DNA from: Pogostemon cablin
Lineage: Eukaryota > Streptophyta > Magnoliopsida > Lamiales > Lamiaceae
Assembly: GCA_023678885.1 (NCBI GenBank)
Contig: CM043005.1
Coordinates: 3,710,314 to 3,774,313 of the forward strand
Direction of reading: 5' to 3'
Length of the DNA stretch: 64,000 nucleotides
Position 1 is the first letter of the stretch, and every line of letters begins with the position of its first letter. The notes beneath the pieces are model-generated. The model worked only from the letters and a program-made list of their open reading frames with translations, did not search any database and was not told the origin of the DNA. Positions 12,136 to 23,505 of the stretch are shown here, piece after piece. Position numbers and translations under genes: made by a program.

Positions 12136-13474
12136 GCCCCGTCCTGCAAATGTCTCGCCCAAGTCGTAGATAGTAGGCTAACCTGTGCAGCCAATTTGAT
12201 AGTTCTCTTCTATTGTAGACTGAAAGAATTTGTACTCAAATACTTCGATTGTAACTTACTTTTTCTCGAAGTAGAAAGATGGGAGATACTATTGGTGGTG
12301 GTGGTTTGTGAATTATGATCTTCATACATTAGGAGATACCCTAACATACAAACGAATCAATCTATTTAAAAAGCAAACAACATTTGTATTCCCAATATAT
12401 GTCCAAATTACAATCAAACTATGGAGTACTAAAATATACTTTGGGTGATTAAAAATATCACACACTCACACACGCACTTTTGTTAGCTTCTAAGCATGTT
12501 TATCATGATTGAGGTTTAAATGTAATGATCCCATTTCCACTTAAATAATTAAAAGTATAATTTTTTTATAATGGATAGTGAAAGTCAAACGTGGGTGAAA
12601 ACACAAATGTATAATTTAATAGTGCTCGTCCATTATTCATTGCAAAACATTATTTATGGCACTTATTAGAATGATTGTGAATTATCACTGAAGTTAGATA
12701 ATATCTGAAAATATTGTGGGAATATTTATTTCTTCACCAATCAAGAATACAGAAATTGTCACCAATTATTTGGAAGTGACCAGTGAGAGATGGATGGGAG
12801 GAAAGGCACTATCTGTTTTGCCTTGTACATCTTTGTAGGAATATTGCCTGTGAAGATTCTTTTCACCCTTTCCTTTCAAATACCGAATATAATTCCAAAA
12901 ACTAATTAATATTTTTTTATAAAAAATATATTATCCCAAATTGCTTAACATTAAGATTTCAAAAGGAAATCATGTTTGAGCTTTCAATATGGCTTGTGTG
13001 ACATCATCCACAAAATGAAATAATTAAGAAGTTATAATATTTTTATATGATAAATTGTTATTCTGAAACTAGATTCTCAAAGATTTCTCTTGAGAGTAAT
13101 AATAATTGTTATGCATAATACTAATAAACATGTAATATGTAACTATTTCTTTTAAAAAATAGCCATGTGATGCACAGTATAACTTTATAAAAAAAATAAA
13201 AATTTCTAAGTGTTTGTTTTCACTGAGTTAATATATGCTTTAAAAAGTTACTAAAATTAAAGGAATGTACTAACTAATTGCATTTTATGGGCTTTTTAAA
13301 AAAAAAAAATTATCTTCTAAAATGTTAATAAAAAGAAAGGGCCGATAAAATGGAATCTAAGGGTGAGCTACAATATCCCTTAAGCAAATTTGCTTGTTCA
13401 CACCATATTAATTACATGTTCAAGTTTTATTAACGTATTAATTCAATATGAATCCTACATATTAATTCAATATG

Positions 13475-13712
13475 AATCAAATATTCATTTAGAGCATTAA
13501 TTATTCATTTTCTATAGTGAATTTGAGGAATTAAATTATTAAACTCCATTTCAAATTCCTTGTGCTATTTTGATAATATGAATCAAAGATTCATTTGGAG
13601 CATTAATTATTCATTTTCTATAGTGGAGATGAGGAATTAGATTATTAAGCTCCATTTAAGGAATTAGATTATTAAGCTCCATTTCGAATTCCTTATGCTA
13701 TTTTGATGTAAT
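13475..13712 (+). repeat. Imperfect tandem repeat, units of about 100 and 125 bp
   Basis: A block starting GAATCAAATATTCATTTAGA recurs from 13580 as GAATCAAAGATTCATTTGGA, with the shared core CATTAATTATTCATTTTCTA. The second copy carries a further short duplication of GGAATTAGATTATTAAGCTC. Confidence 0.8.
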
Positions 13713-14169
13713 CTTTTAAGTGTTATATTGTTGGATGAATGTGAGAGAAGAAAGAAAAATATATCTAAAAAAGCATAATCCTCATGAACAATAGTCCCTC
13801 CTACCTTTCAATCATATAATAAATGGCAAATTAAAAAAAGAAAAGCATGAAAAAAATACTGTATATTCCTGTGCGAATCTAATACGTAACTTTTTATGCA
13901 AAGTATAGGAGGGAATGAGAATCCATTAATTATTCATTAATTTTGGACAATGTGTTCAAATAATCACACTAATTTCCTTTAATTATACAAAAGATACTAT
14001 GCAAATGAATATATAGTTTGTTGTTGTATTTATGCGAGTCATAAGTACAAATTCTCATTTTTAATTGTATAATAACAACCTTGAATGATATACCCATAAA
14101 TGCACACTCAATGCGTATAGCATGAAATGTCCTAATAAAATGAAACATGATAAATAGTACTACTGTGAA

Positions 14170-14596
14170 ATATTGAAGAGTGAGGCTTGGGTATGCCCGG
14201 CGCACGGGAACACATTCTGTGCGCGAGTGAGGCTTGTGTGCGCACGGGATCACATTCCGTGCGCGAGTGAGGCTTGAGTATTATGGGTAAGGGTGCATTA
14301 CTTTGGTCTAAAGGGTATACACTTTAATTAATAAATGTACACCATTTTGTTCTAAAGAGTATACACTTTATTAATATTTTTTATTTTTCTTCAAAAAATA
14401 AAGGGTACACATATTTATACTAAAGGATATACAATTTAACTCAAAATTTCAAAGGCGCACGGAATGTGTTCCCGTTCGCCCGGGCACACACACGTTTTTG
14501 CCATGGTACACATCTTTATACTAAAGGGTACATAATTTAACATAAAATTCTAAAGGCGCATGGAATGTGCTCCCGTGCGCTCGGCGCACACAAGTA
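14170..14596. mobile_element. GC-rich inverted-repeat elements (GCGCACGGAATGTG family)
   Basis: Two copies of GTGAGGCTT plus a GGCGCACGGGAACACATTCTG-like block on the left face two inverted copies on the right (GGCGCACGGAATGTGTTCCC and GGCGCATGGAATGTGCTCCC). Between them are several repeats of 'aaagggtacacat/atacactt'. The same terminal block recurs at 20.78 kb. This looks like nested copies of a small transposon with complex ends; the superfamily is not assigned. Confidence 0.55.
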
Positions 14597-15230
14597 TTAA
14601 GGGAAAGAGTTGACATTACCCTTTTCATTTAAAGAGAACGGTAATTTCTTACTTTTAGCTAGTTGACAAGAAGAACACACAGTTGGATTCGGCAAAATTG
14701 AAGTAACAGATAAATGTCCCAATTTATTTAACATTAAAATAGCACTAGGGGAAACATGCCCTAGGCGTAAATGCCATAAATCAAAACTAGCACGTAAGTC
14801 TTTATTATGGAGAGCAGCAGTAAGAGCAGCGACATCACTTTCTAAGATATATAGCCCATTATCACACCGGCCTTGAGCCAGAATCTTCTTTGTCTGTGGA
14901 TTCTGAACAGTAAATTTGTTGTCAGAGAACACAACATTAACACCATTATCTGAAGTTAATTTACTAACAGAGAGCAAGTTCTTAGTGAGGCTTGGTACAA
15001 CCAAAACATCATGTAATTCAACATCAGGAGAAATATGAGCAGACCCAATATGAGAGATATTTAAAGAAGCCCCATTGCCAACAGTAACAGAACGATTATC
15101 GGAGTACGGTTCGAAGCGGTCCAGCTGAGCATGGTGAGGAGTCATGTGCGTGGAAGCTCCCGAATCCACGAACCAATCCGAACCAGTGCTGCGTGAGGAG
15201 ATGGATGCCTTGATTCGTAATCAGACATGG
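14597..15230 (-). mobile_element. Ty1/Copia retrotransposon fragment (protease and GAG-pre-integrase region)
   Basis: The minus-strand reading contains a Copia aspartic-protease motif, WFVDSGASTHMT. It is followed by VLVVPSLTKNLLSVSKLT, then the pre-integrase motif DLWHLRLGHVS and CSSCQLAKSKKLPF with the zinc-binding His and Cys residues. It stops at 14597, at the edge of the inverted-repeat element. The upstream gag, the integrase core, the reverse transcriptase and both LTRs are absent, so it is a relic without transposition capacity. The protease is partial. Confidence 0.85.
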
Positions 15231-15247
15231 GATAACAAGTTTTTGCC

Positions 15248-15249
<2 letters not shown>

Positions 15250-15297
<48 letters not shown>
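15250..15297. repeat. (AT)n microsatellite
   Basis: About 45 bp of uninterrupted TA dinucleotides next to the Copia relic. Confidence 0.95.
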
Positions 15298-15299
<2 letters not shown>

Positions 15300-16200
15300 T
15301 TTATTAATTAAAAGTCAATTATTTTATTCATTATTTTTATTGAATTACAAAAGATTGTCTCTTACCTTGAAAAGCAATTTTTCTTATGAAGGTGAGTAGT
15401 AATAATGAAATTAAGAAATTAAATAAATACAGAGCATAAGAGCCCTTATCAAACACTGCTGAGGTAGCCCCAACAGAAAAGACAACCCATAACTCAGTTA
15501 TTACCAGCTATTTACTTACCCTTTTACTCTCACTCTCTGTGGACCCCACCTCACCCACCCCCCTCCATACCATGTTTCCAAGCTCTTATACAGTCTAGTA
15601 TTGAACATGTAGTGTCATCGAGTATAATTACTGATTTTTCAAATGAATTAAGGTATATCTGTATACTTAATTATTTTATTGAAGAGAAGCAGAGAAAACA
15701 GAGGAGATTGATGATGGAGAAAGAAGTGATTAACATAATTGCTGCCTAATTCAATGCTTTGGTACAACAGTTAGCACTAATTTAGAAACAAACTCATCTT
15801 GCTTTCCTTCTACTACTCTTTCTCTGCTGTTGTGTTGATGAGAGATAAAAGCCCTCCTCCTTTCTCTCTCTTTTGGCGCCATGTAGGCCCCATCCGCCTT
15901 CTTCTCAAGTCTTTTTCTCATAAATTCTTCCAACTCCCAATCGCCAAACCCCATTTCCATCTCACCCTTGTGCATTCAATCTGAGCAGCAAGCAAAAAGC
16001 TGCTCTCTGTTTATTTTCCCTTAAAGCTTCTTCAATGATCTTTTTGCTTGTTTTCTAGGAATACTCGATCTCAATTATCGCTTTTGTTAACTTTTCAGAG
16101 TGAAATCCAAGAGGGTTTATGTTCTTTCTCCTCCAAAAATAGATTCTTGAATTTGAATTCTCTCTAAGCTGTATGTTGTGTTAGTCGGTGTAAATCACAA
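15300..16200 (+). promoter_or_regulatory. Upstream region and 5'UTR of the LRR receptor kinase
   Basis: The region is non-coding and includes pyrimidine-rich stretches (CTTTCTCTCTCTTTTGGC near 15870 and others up to 16160), common in plant 5'UTRs. A minus-strand open frame at 15751-15975 shows no homology that I recognise. No individual promoter element can be assigned. Confidence 0.4.
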
Positions 16201-19184
16201 ATGTTGTTCCATTTCTCCTTTTTGTTTTTGCTTAATCTTATAATCACAGTCGTTTCCTTGACTCCCGACGGCCTATCTCTGCTCTCTTTAAAATCCGCCG
16301 TCGACGGCGGCGCCGCCCTACCCGACTGGAACGAGAACGACGCCACGCCGTGCCGCTGGACCGGAATTTCCTGTATGAACGTCTCCGGGTCGGATGATCC
16401 ACGTGTCGTCGGGTTATCCATCGCCGGCAGGAGTCTCCGGGGCTACATACCGTCGGAGCTCGGCAACTTGATTTATCTCCGGCGACTGAATTTGCACGGG
16501 AATAATCTCTACGGTTCCATCCCTGATCAGCTATTCAATGCTTCTTCACTGCACAGCATCTTCCTCTACGGGAATAACCTCTCCGGTTCTTTACCCTCCA
16601 CTCTATGCAATCTCCCTCGATTACAGAATCTTGATGTTTCCAACAACTCTCTCTCCGGTTCTCTCCCTAAGTTCCTCCGTAACTGCAGGGAACTGCAGAG
16701 GCTGATTCTTGCTGGAAATAAGTTCTCTGGTTCCATTTCAGAGGGGATTTTCCCTGAGTTGGCTAATTTAGAGCAGCTTGATTTGTCTGAAAATGAGTTT
16801 AATGGCTCAATCCCTGATGACATGGAGGAGTTGAAGTCATTATCAGGGACTTTGAATTTGTCTTTCAATCACTTTTCAGGGAAAATTCCCAAGAGTTTAG
16901 GTGATTTAGCATTGACTGTGAGTTTTGATCTTAGGAGTAATGATTTGAGTGGTGAGATTCCTCAAACAGGGTCGTTTGCCAATCAGGGTCCGACTGCATT
17001 CTTGAATAATCCCAACTTATGTGGTTTTCCATTACAGAAGTCATGTAAGAACACTTCAGATGCTTCATCGCCCGGCGTTCAGTCCGGTGGTCAGGATAAC
17101 GACGTGTCCAGCGAGCGAAAAGGGCTGAAACCGGGGGTGATCATACTTATATCTGTAGCTGATGCAGTAGGAGTGGCCTTTATAGGATTAGTTATAGTTT
17201 ATATCTATTGGAAGAAGAAGGATTCCCATGGGTGTAGTTGTACTGGGAAAGGGAAGCTTGGGGGGAATGAGAGGACTAGCTTGTGTGCTTTCCCTTGTAT
17301 GAATGGCTTTCCTAGTAATGAGTCGGAAGTGGAGTCGGAGAAGGGTGGTGGCGGTGGAGCTAGTGGCGGGATGAGTGGTGGAGAGGGCGACCTTGTGGCG
17401 ATTGACAAGGGGTTTAATTTTGAGTTAGATGAGCTGCTGAGAGCATCAGCTTATGTGTTGGGGAAGAGTGGGTTGGGGATAGTTTACAAGGTTGTGCTTG
17501 GAAATGGCGTGCCGGTGGCGGTTAGGAGGTTAGGCGAAGGAGGGGAGCAGCGGTACAAGGAGTTTGTCGCGGAAGTTCAGGCTATTGGGAGGGTAAAGCA
17601 TCCGAATGTTGTGAAGCTACGGGCGTATTATTGGGCGCCCGACGAAAAGCTTCTCATAAGTGATTTCATTTCGAATGGGAACTTGGCTTCGGCTCTTCGT
17701 GGTAATATATATTATTGTTCTTCATATAGCATTTTGCTTAACTTGATTGAAACTTAAGTTTAATGTTGGTAGAAGAGCTTCTCTATTGATGATAATTGGT
17801 TATACTATCAAATATTGCATATTTGATTGATTTTAGAGATATGGATAGGATTAGCTTTTTGTTTGTTTCTAAGTGCAAGCTAATTGGTATGTGGGATCAT
17901 TTCTTGAACTAATATTTTTGTTGGCATATTATCATTACCACTTTTGTTAGACGTGAATGTGCTTAACTTTAGCTATGATGTTTCTACCTTGTTAGCCACA
18001 TGATAATGTTGATTCTAGGTGGACCATGGAGTTCTTTTTATGACAAAACATGACTTTAAGCAGACTTTTTTAGTTGTTTATTTATCAAAACTGTATTTAG
18101 ATTTTGGAATTTGAAGAATAATTGTATGACAGAGAGTTGGATGTGTGTCTTTCCCAAATCTTTGCTTTCCAAAATCTCAATAGTTACTAAGAAACAAACC
18201 CTTTTAATGTTTTTCAAGGGAGTATTTTCAGAATATATTCTGGATTTAAGACTTTTAGTTGGTTCAAATGTCATCAATAGTTGTTGGTAAAGACATACCA
18301 AGACAAATGTGGGTACCAAGTAGACAGGCACACTTAGTACAATCAGAAGAAATATAGGCAGACAGGGGTTCACAAAATTCAGAAGCACTAAGAGATGCCT
18401 CCTCTATTGATCTAAACTATGCAAACTCTGTCCACATATTGACAATCTTGTTTGGGATAGAAAACACTATTCTTGAACTCTTCTTTTACCTTCTTTAGAA
18501 TGTTTCAATCAAGAGAGTTTCTTGTGTTGTACTAATGCAGGAAAGTCAGGCCAACAATCATCCACCCTATCATGGTCCATCAGACTAAAAATCTCAAAGG
18601 AAACCGCACGAGGCTTGGCCTACCTACACGAATGCAGCCCGAGGAAATTCGTCCATGGAGACATAAAACCATCAAACATCCTCCTCGACCACGACTACCA
18701 ACCCCACATTTCTGATTTCGGCCTCAACCGTCTGATCACCATCACCGGAAACAATCCATCTTCCTCCGGAGGCTTCATCGGTGGTGCCCTTCCTTACCTC
18801 AAACAACCTCAGCCTGAAAAAGTGAACAACTATAGAGCACCAGAGGCTCGTCTCCCTGGTGGCCGACCAACCCAAAAATGGGACGTCTACTCTTTTGGTG
18901 TCGTCCTGCTCGAGCTGTTAACGGGGAAGTCTCCAGATCAGGTCTCGTCTCCAACGAGCTCAACTTCTACAGAGATTCTAGACCTGTTAAGGTGGGTGAG
19001 GAAAGGATTCGACGAGGAGAGCCCGTTGTCGGATATGGTGGACCCGGTGCTGCTCCAGGAAGTGCACACGAAGAAGGAAGTAGTGGCTGCGTTCCATGTA
19101 GCACTTGCGTGCACAGAGGCAGACCCTGAAGTTCGACCGAGGATGAAAACAGTGTCTGAAAATCTAGAGAAGATTGGGGCATGA
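16201..19184 (+). CDS. LRR receptor-like kinase, ZAR1 / At2g01210 type
   Basis: This is a plasma-membrane receptor kinase with two exons, 16201-17701 and 18541-19184, separated by an 839-bp intron; 714 residues. Residues 1-19 look like a signal peptide. An LRR N-terminal cap follows (DGLSLLSLKSAV, CRWTGISC), then about six LRRs with LxxNxLSGxIP patterns, and a single membrane helix near 311-334 followed by KKK. A Gly/Ser-rich juxtamembrane stretch precedes the kinase at about 405 (ELLRASAYVLGKSGLGIVYK). The residue aligned with the ATP-binding lysine region reads VAVRRL, and the catalytic loop is HGDIKPSN instead of HRD; DFG is intact. These deviations are normal for this subfamily, so catalytic strength cannot be inferred. 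The Arabidopsis relative ZAR1 acts in asymmetric zygote division. This gene's own role is unknown. Confidence 0.93.
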
Positions 19185-19612
19185 TGATGTCGGTTGGTAA
19201 TGGTTTATTGTGGATCATATATCAGACAGTTTTTGAGTCATTGGAAGTAGTTGTCCGTTGAAGAAGCAGCAGATAGTTTCCTTTGGTTTATAGTACATTC
19301 TTTTTTAATTTACCAGAGTTATCGACAGCATTGCACTTCCAGTAGAAATCAAGTTAATACATGGTGTAATTTATCTCCTTTCACATTGTGTTCTCTTTTT
19401 TGATAAATGACGTCCAAAGTTTTCCTCTATTTAAGCAAACTTTGTCTACAGTATATATCAGGACCATCAATTGAGATGAACAAATAGTGATGATAATGAA
19501 TTAGTAAAAGTGATAATGTTATTTCATGAATAATTTATACAAAAAGTGATAAAAAAGTGATAATGTTATTTCATGAATAATTTATATATTAGTATATAAA
19601 AGAAAAGTGATA

Positions 19613-19762
19613 CTCCCTCCGTCTCCTTTCAAATGACACACTTTTCATTTTGGGCTGTCTCATAAAAGTTTGCACATTAAAAAAAAAAAACAAAAAATAA
19701 AAAACAACCACCCTCCAATACACTTTATATTGGGAGTGCAATATTTTGTGGGACAGATGGAG
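19613..19762. mobile_element. Stowaway-type MITE
   Basis: CTCCCTCCGTCTCC at the left and GGGACAGATGGAG at the right form terminal inverted repeats, flanked by TA on both sides. At 150 bp it is non-coding, as expected for a Tc1/mariner-derived MITE. Confidence 0.85.
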
Positions 19763-20010
19763 TAATATTTCATAGCAAAAGTAATAATGTTTTATTGCGA
19801 GAGTGATATTGTTTTATAACAAAAGTAAATATTATTTAAAAAATATAAAATGATCTCACATAGGACGGTCTTAAGCAACACCTATCCATATTTTATGGGG
19901 TATTATTAACTTCTCAACCAAATACAATTAGATGCTATGCTCGAATTATATTTTTAACATCTGTCAACACTATTTTCATAATTTATTCATTATTTCATTT
20001 TTTTCTAAAA

Positions 20011-20260
20011 TTAATTTAAATGTATATAACAACGTAAATAACTATAACCATAACAATGCACAAAGATAGTTGGACAATGCACAAAGATATTCAAATTAAT
20101 TTAAATGTATATAACAACGTAAATAACTATAACCATAACAATGCACAAAGATAGTTGGACAATGCACAAAGATATTCATTATTCATTATTTCATTTTTTT
20201 CTAAAATTAATTTAAATGTATATAACAACGTAAATAACTATAACTATAACCATAACTATA
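20011..20260 (+). repeat. Tandem repeat, about 85-bp unit
   Basis: TTAATTTAAATGTATATAAC starts at 20011, 20096 and 20207, followed each time by 'aacgtaaataactataacca'. The first two units also share AATGCACAAAGATAGTTGGA. Confidence 0.85.
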
Positions 20261-20633
20261 GGGGCGTTTCTATGTTTTTCTCACAGGCTTCCAGTTCCAT
20301 GTATGACAAAATTGATTTAAGTAAATTGTTTAATTTCATTAACTTTTATATCATGATTCAAAACTGTTTAATAGTTGGACAGCTTCAATCATTTTTCAGC
20401 CAGCTGAGTGTCCAAGCTTATGCCTCTCAATCCTTAACAATATTGTCGCTTGAACCTAATTTTAGAGATGTCTTTTGACTTTTTCGTTCTTTTAATCATG
20501 TTACACATTCACTTTTCAATGTATCCTAAAGTTAATGTAAACTTAGAAGTACATTGGTCGCCTATCCCAACTTTCTATGTCAATCAGTGTTGGATGTTTC
20601 TCAACCATCTTAATATAATGTATTTATAAAAAA

Positions 20634-20826
20634 AAAAAAGGCAAAAGCTCCTGCGCCTTCGGGGACACGGAGGGATACTCCGTGTCCCCATGTGAACACA
20701 ACTCTCGCCCTCCAATTCTATTTAAACCTATGTATTGCTAGATGTTTAAATTGCAAAGGGGCATGGAAATTGTAAAGGCGCACGGAATGTGTTTCGTGCG
20801 CCCGGGTGCACAGGAGCCTCACTTTA
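20634..20826. mobile_element. GCGCACGGAATGTG-family element copy
   Basis: The right side carries GGCGCACGGAATGTG, CGCCCGGGTGCACAGG and AGCCTCAC, the same block as at 14.2-14.6 kb. The left side has AAGCTCCTGCGCC and the short palindrome GGGACACGGAGGGATACTCC. This is likely a second member of that repeat family. Confidence 0.5.
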
Positions 20827-20909
20827 AAAAAAAATCTAAAATGAACTAATCATTAGTTAAGTTAAATTCTACAGTGTAGTCATGCACCCATGTTCAAACT
20901 TATATACTA

Positions 20910-21097
20910 CTCCCTCCATTCTATATTGGGCGTCTCAACCAAATGTCATCATTTTCCACTTTTAGTAAAAAGATATCACATGTGGGATGTGGCTCACCAC
21001 TCACTACTAATACAACTACCCAATACACATAAAATAATAATACTCCTTAATCTACGCACAAAAAGTAACCAGTGACATTTGGATGGGACGGAGGAAG
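20910..21097. mobile_element. Stowaway-type MITE
   Basis: CTCCCTCCATTCTATATTGG on the left pairs with GGATGGGACGGAGGAAG on the right, and TA flanks both ends. Internally it has TTTTAGTAAAAAGATATCAC, related to the truncated copy at 12.03 kb. Confidence 0.85.
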
Positions 21098-21932
21098 TAA
21101 TGAATAAAAACTAATATACTTCGTTAGTAAATTTTCTGTTAGTATTTAATAAAAAAATTGAATATAAAAATATTACATATTTATTAAAAAAATAAAATAT
21201 ATATCATTGAATAAAAATTAATACAATGCGGATGCTATCAACTATTAGAATATAAAACCCCAAATTAAAATATTATATTTCCTTGCAAAGCAACTTTGTT
21301 TGTTTACGGTTATCAGTCCAAGTTTACATTAATTATTTTAATTAATTCTTTGTTCTAATTGGGGATTTAGTAAAACTATTATATAAATGTCACCTTCCTC
21401 TTACATATTTATACGCATCTTTATATATAACTAGCGTTTGAACCCGTGCGTTACATGAGACAAATGTATTCTTATTTAAACCGGAAAGAGAAGTTTAAAT
21501 CATGTTTTTTGGATAAATCATTCTATCTCAACTCAAAATAAAAGTCCAGCAATATCGTTCCATGAAATACTAAGAATATAAAAAAACAGTGTCGTATGTT
21601 GCATGTCAGGAATTTTGGAGTAGCTCTTAACTAAAAATATAAATTAATTTTTTTTATAATATACTCCCTCCAAAATACATGCTATGTAAACTCTTGGGGT
21701 ACAGTATACCAAAAACCAATGGAGTAAAGTCTTAATTTCATCATTTGAACAAATATTATTCCCTATCGATAAATGGTAAACCATCGGGATACAATATGCC
21801 CTAAACTACTGGATAATATTATACCATAAACATAGGGGTAAAGTTATAATGTTACAATTGGATCAAACACTAAATCCTGCCGATAAATATTAAACCCTCA
21901 CGACATTATATAATATCCAATTTTATGTAATA

Positions 21933-22208
21933 TTTTCCATAATACTTTTCATACTTTCTTCATTTATTTGTCCCACAAAACTTTTCACACCCCAAAAAAG
22001 AAAATATCACTTTATCTAACAACCTCAAAAGTTACTATTATTTTAAATTTCTCACTCATTTTTCTCACACATATCATTATTTTATACTTTTTATTACTTA
22101 AACATACTACAATACCCTCCAAAGTCAATAAAGTTGGTCAAAAAGTGCAATTTTCCTTAAACAACATGAAACAGTAAACGTGAGAAGTATTATGGGACGG
22201 ATGGAGTA
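21933..22208. mobile_element. Stowaway-like MITE inserted in the foldback left arm
   Basis: The right arm reads straight through this position (34270-34290), so the insertion is delimited by comparison. The ends contain TTCATTTATTTGTCCCAC and GGGACGGATGGAG, and the flank is TA. Confidence 0.75.
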
Positions 22209-23058
22209 TCATATTAGGTAGTTGTATTATTTATTAATTAATATTTAGGTACCCGTACTTATTTATAAAAGGTACTATATCATATTTATTTAAATATTAA
22301 CGGCTCATACCCGAATCTATGCCGTTTAAAAATTTATTACTATAGTTGTAACTACTCCAAAATTATTTATCAATATGCTTAGGGTAAAATGGGGTACTAG
22401 GAAATATAATTATTAGAGATAATCAATATCAATGTTAGGAGTTCCAGTAATTCGTATCCATTTAAATGTTCACCATCCGTAATCGGATATGTCCAATTTT
22501 AAAAATTCATAATAATATTATCCCAAACTTATTATTGTATTGTATCCCTTATGCTTTCTATAACCTTTTATATATATTTCTCATAAATTAGTTGTAATCG
22601 AACCAATGATTAATTTCTCAAATCAAGTATTTGTTATACCAAGTAATCAAATCAAATATTAAAGAATATACTATTGTAATATATATTAGTTTGAGAGATA
22701 TAATATTTTAATGTATAATCGGTAGTTATTAGGGATTATAGCGGGTAGGATATCCACTATTGGAGTATCCGTAAGTACTCGTATCCATTTAAATATAAAC
22801 TACATATTTTCGTATCCATTTCATTAAAAAAATATATTATGATACTCATACTCGTTTATCAATAACCGTAGATTACATATACTCATTTAATACTAATTCA
22901 TTTTAGAAAAATATTTATATTAAAATAAATATGATTAAATAAAAATTATAATTAGTAATATATATTTATATTTTTAGCGTTTAAATTAATGTATTAATTA
23001 ATTATATACATATAGTATATATTTTTGTGTTAAAATTAATATTTTAATAAAAATAATA

Positions 23059-23349
23059 CTCCCTCCGTCCCACGTATTTTTACTCACTTTCCATTTTGGG
23101 GTGTCCCACGTATTTTTAACCATTCCATTTTTGGAAAAAATACATAATATTTTATTACATACTTTTTACAATCCCAACAACTTTAATTACTTTTTTACAC
23201 TTTATTCATCATTCCCAACAACTTTATTCACTTTTTCTTTTCAAATTACTAATTTATCCCTACTTTCTCTTACATTATATATTAAAAAAATAAAACGTCT
23301 TAATCTCCGTGCCCGTACAAACGGGTAAAAATACCCGGGACGGAGGGAG
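23059..23349. mobile_element. Stowaway-type MITE inserted in the foldback left arm
   Basis: It starts CTCCCTCCGTCCCACGTATT and ends AATACCCGGGACGGAGGGAG, a near-perfect terminal inverted repeat flanked by TA. The right arm lacks it at the equivalent point near 33115. Confidence 0.9.
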
Positions 23350-23505
23350 TATTATTGCTAATTAATTATGAATTAAATATAATGTAAAATTTATTATTTT
23401 TAATATGATCAAATAAAAGTTATAACTATTAATTAATTATTTAATTATTTTCATAACATATTATATAATATAGATAAAATATTTGTATAATTTTAATATT
23501 TGTAG

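Larger units (their letters stand above)
10991..14165. other. Intergenic region with degenerate repeats
   Basis: The first 300 bp are the proteasome gene's 3' end. Beyond that the sequence is AT-rich with minor repeats, such as copies of CAGATATTTCAGTTTGTTAT near 11640-11705, a Stowaway-like end at about 12030 and the tandem repeat at 13475. No gene is recognisable. Confidence 0.5.
19185..21429. other. Intergenic region with MITEs and tandem repeats
   Basis: It begins with the kinase 3' end. It then holds a Stowaway-type MITE (19613-19762), a tandem array (20011-20260), a GC-rich element end (20634-20826) and another MITE (20910-21097), each listed separately. No gene is seen. The open frame at 20155-20478 lies mostly in repeat sequence. 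Confidence 0.6.
21430..23505 (+). repeat. Left arm of a large inverted repeat (foldback structure)
   Basis: From CTAGCGTTTGAACCCGTGCG inward this arm matches, in reverse complement, 45995-45784 and then 34627-32968. Landmarks shared with the right arm are AAACAGTGTCGTATGTTGCA, TACTCCCTCCAAAATACATG, TGGATATTATA-type blocks near 21.9 kb, GGTACCCGTACTTATTTATA and GGGATTATAGCGGGTAGGAT. Two MITEs (21933-22208 and 23059-23349) interrupt only this arm. The repeat is diverged but alignable by eye over about 1.5 kb. Confidence 0.8.

Noticed and set aside
15751..15975. Charged 74-codon frame on the minus strand upstream of the receptor kinase
   Set aside because: It is antisense to a pyrimidine-rich 5' region; Glu/Arg richness follows from the CT-rich plus strand.
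20155..20478. 107-codon frame beginning in the tandem array
   Set aside because: It starts inside an 85-bp repeat, has no recognisable domain and no splice context.
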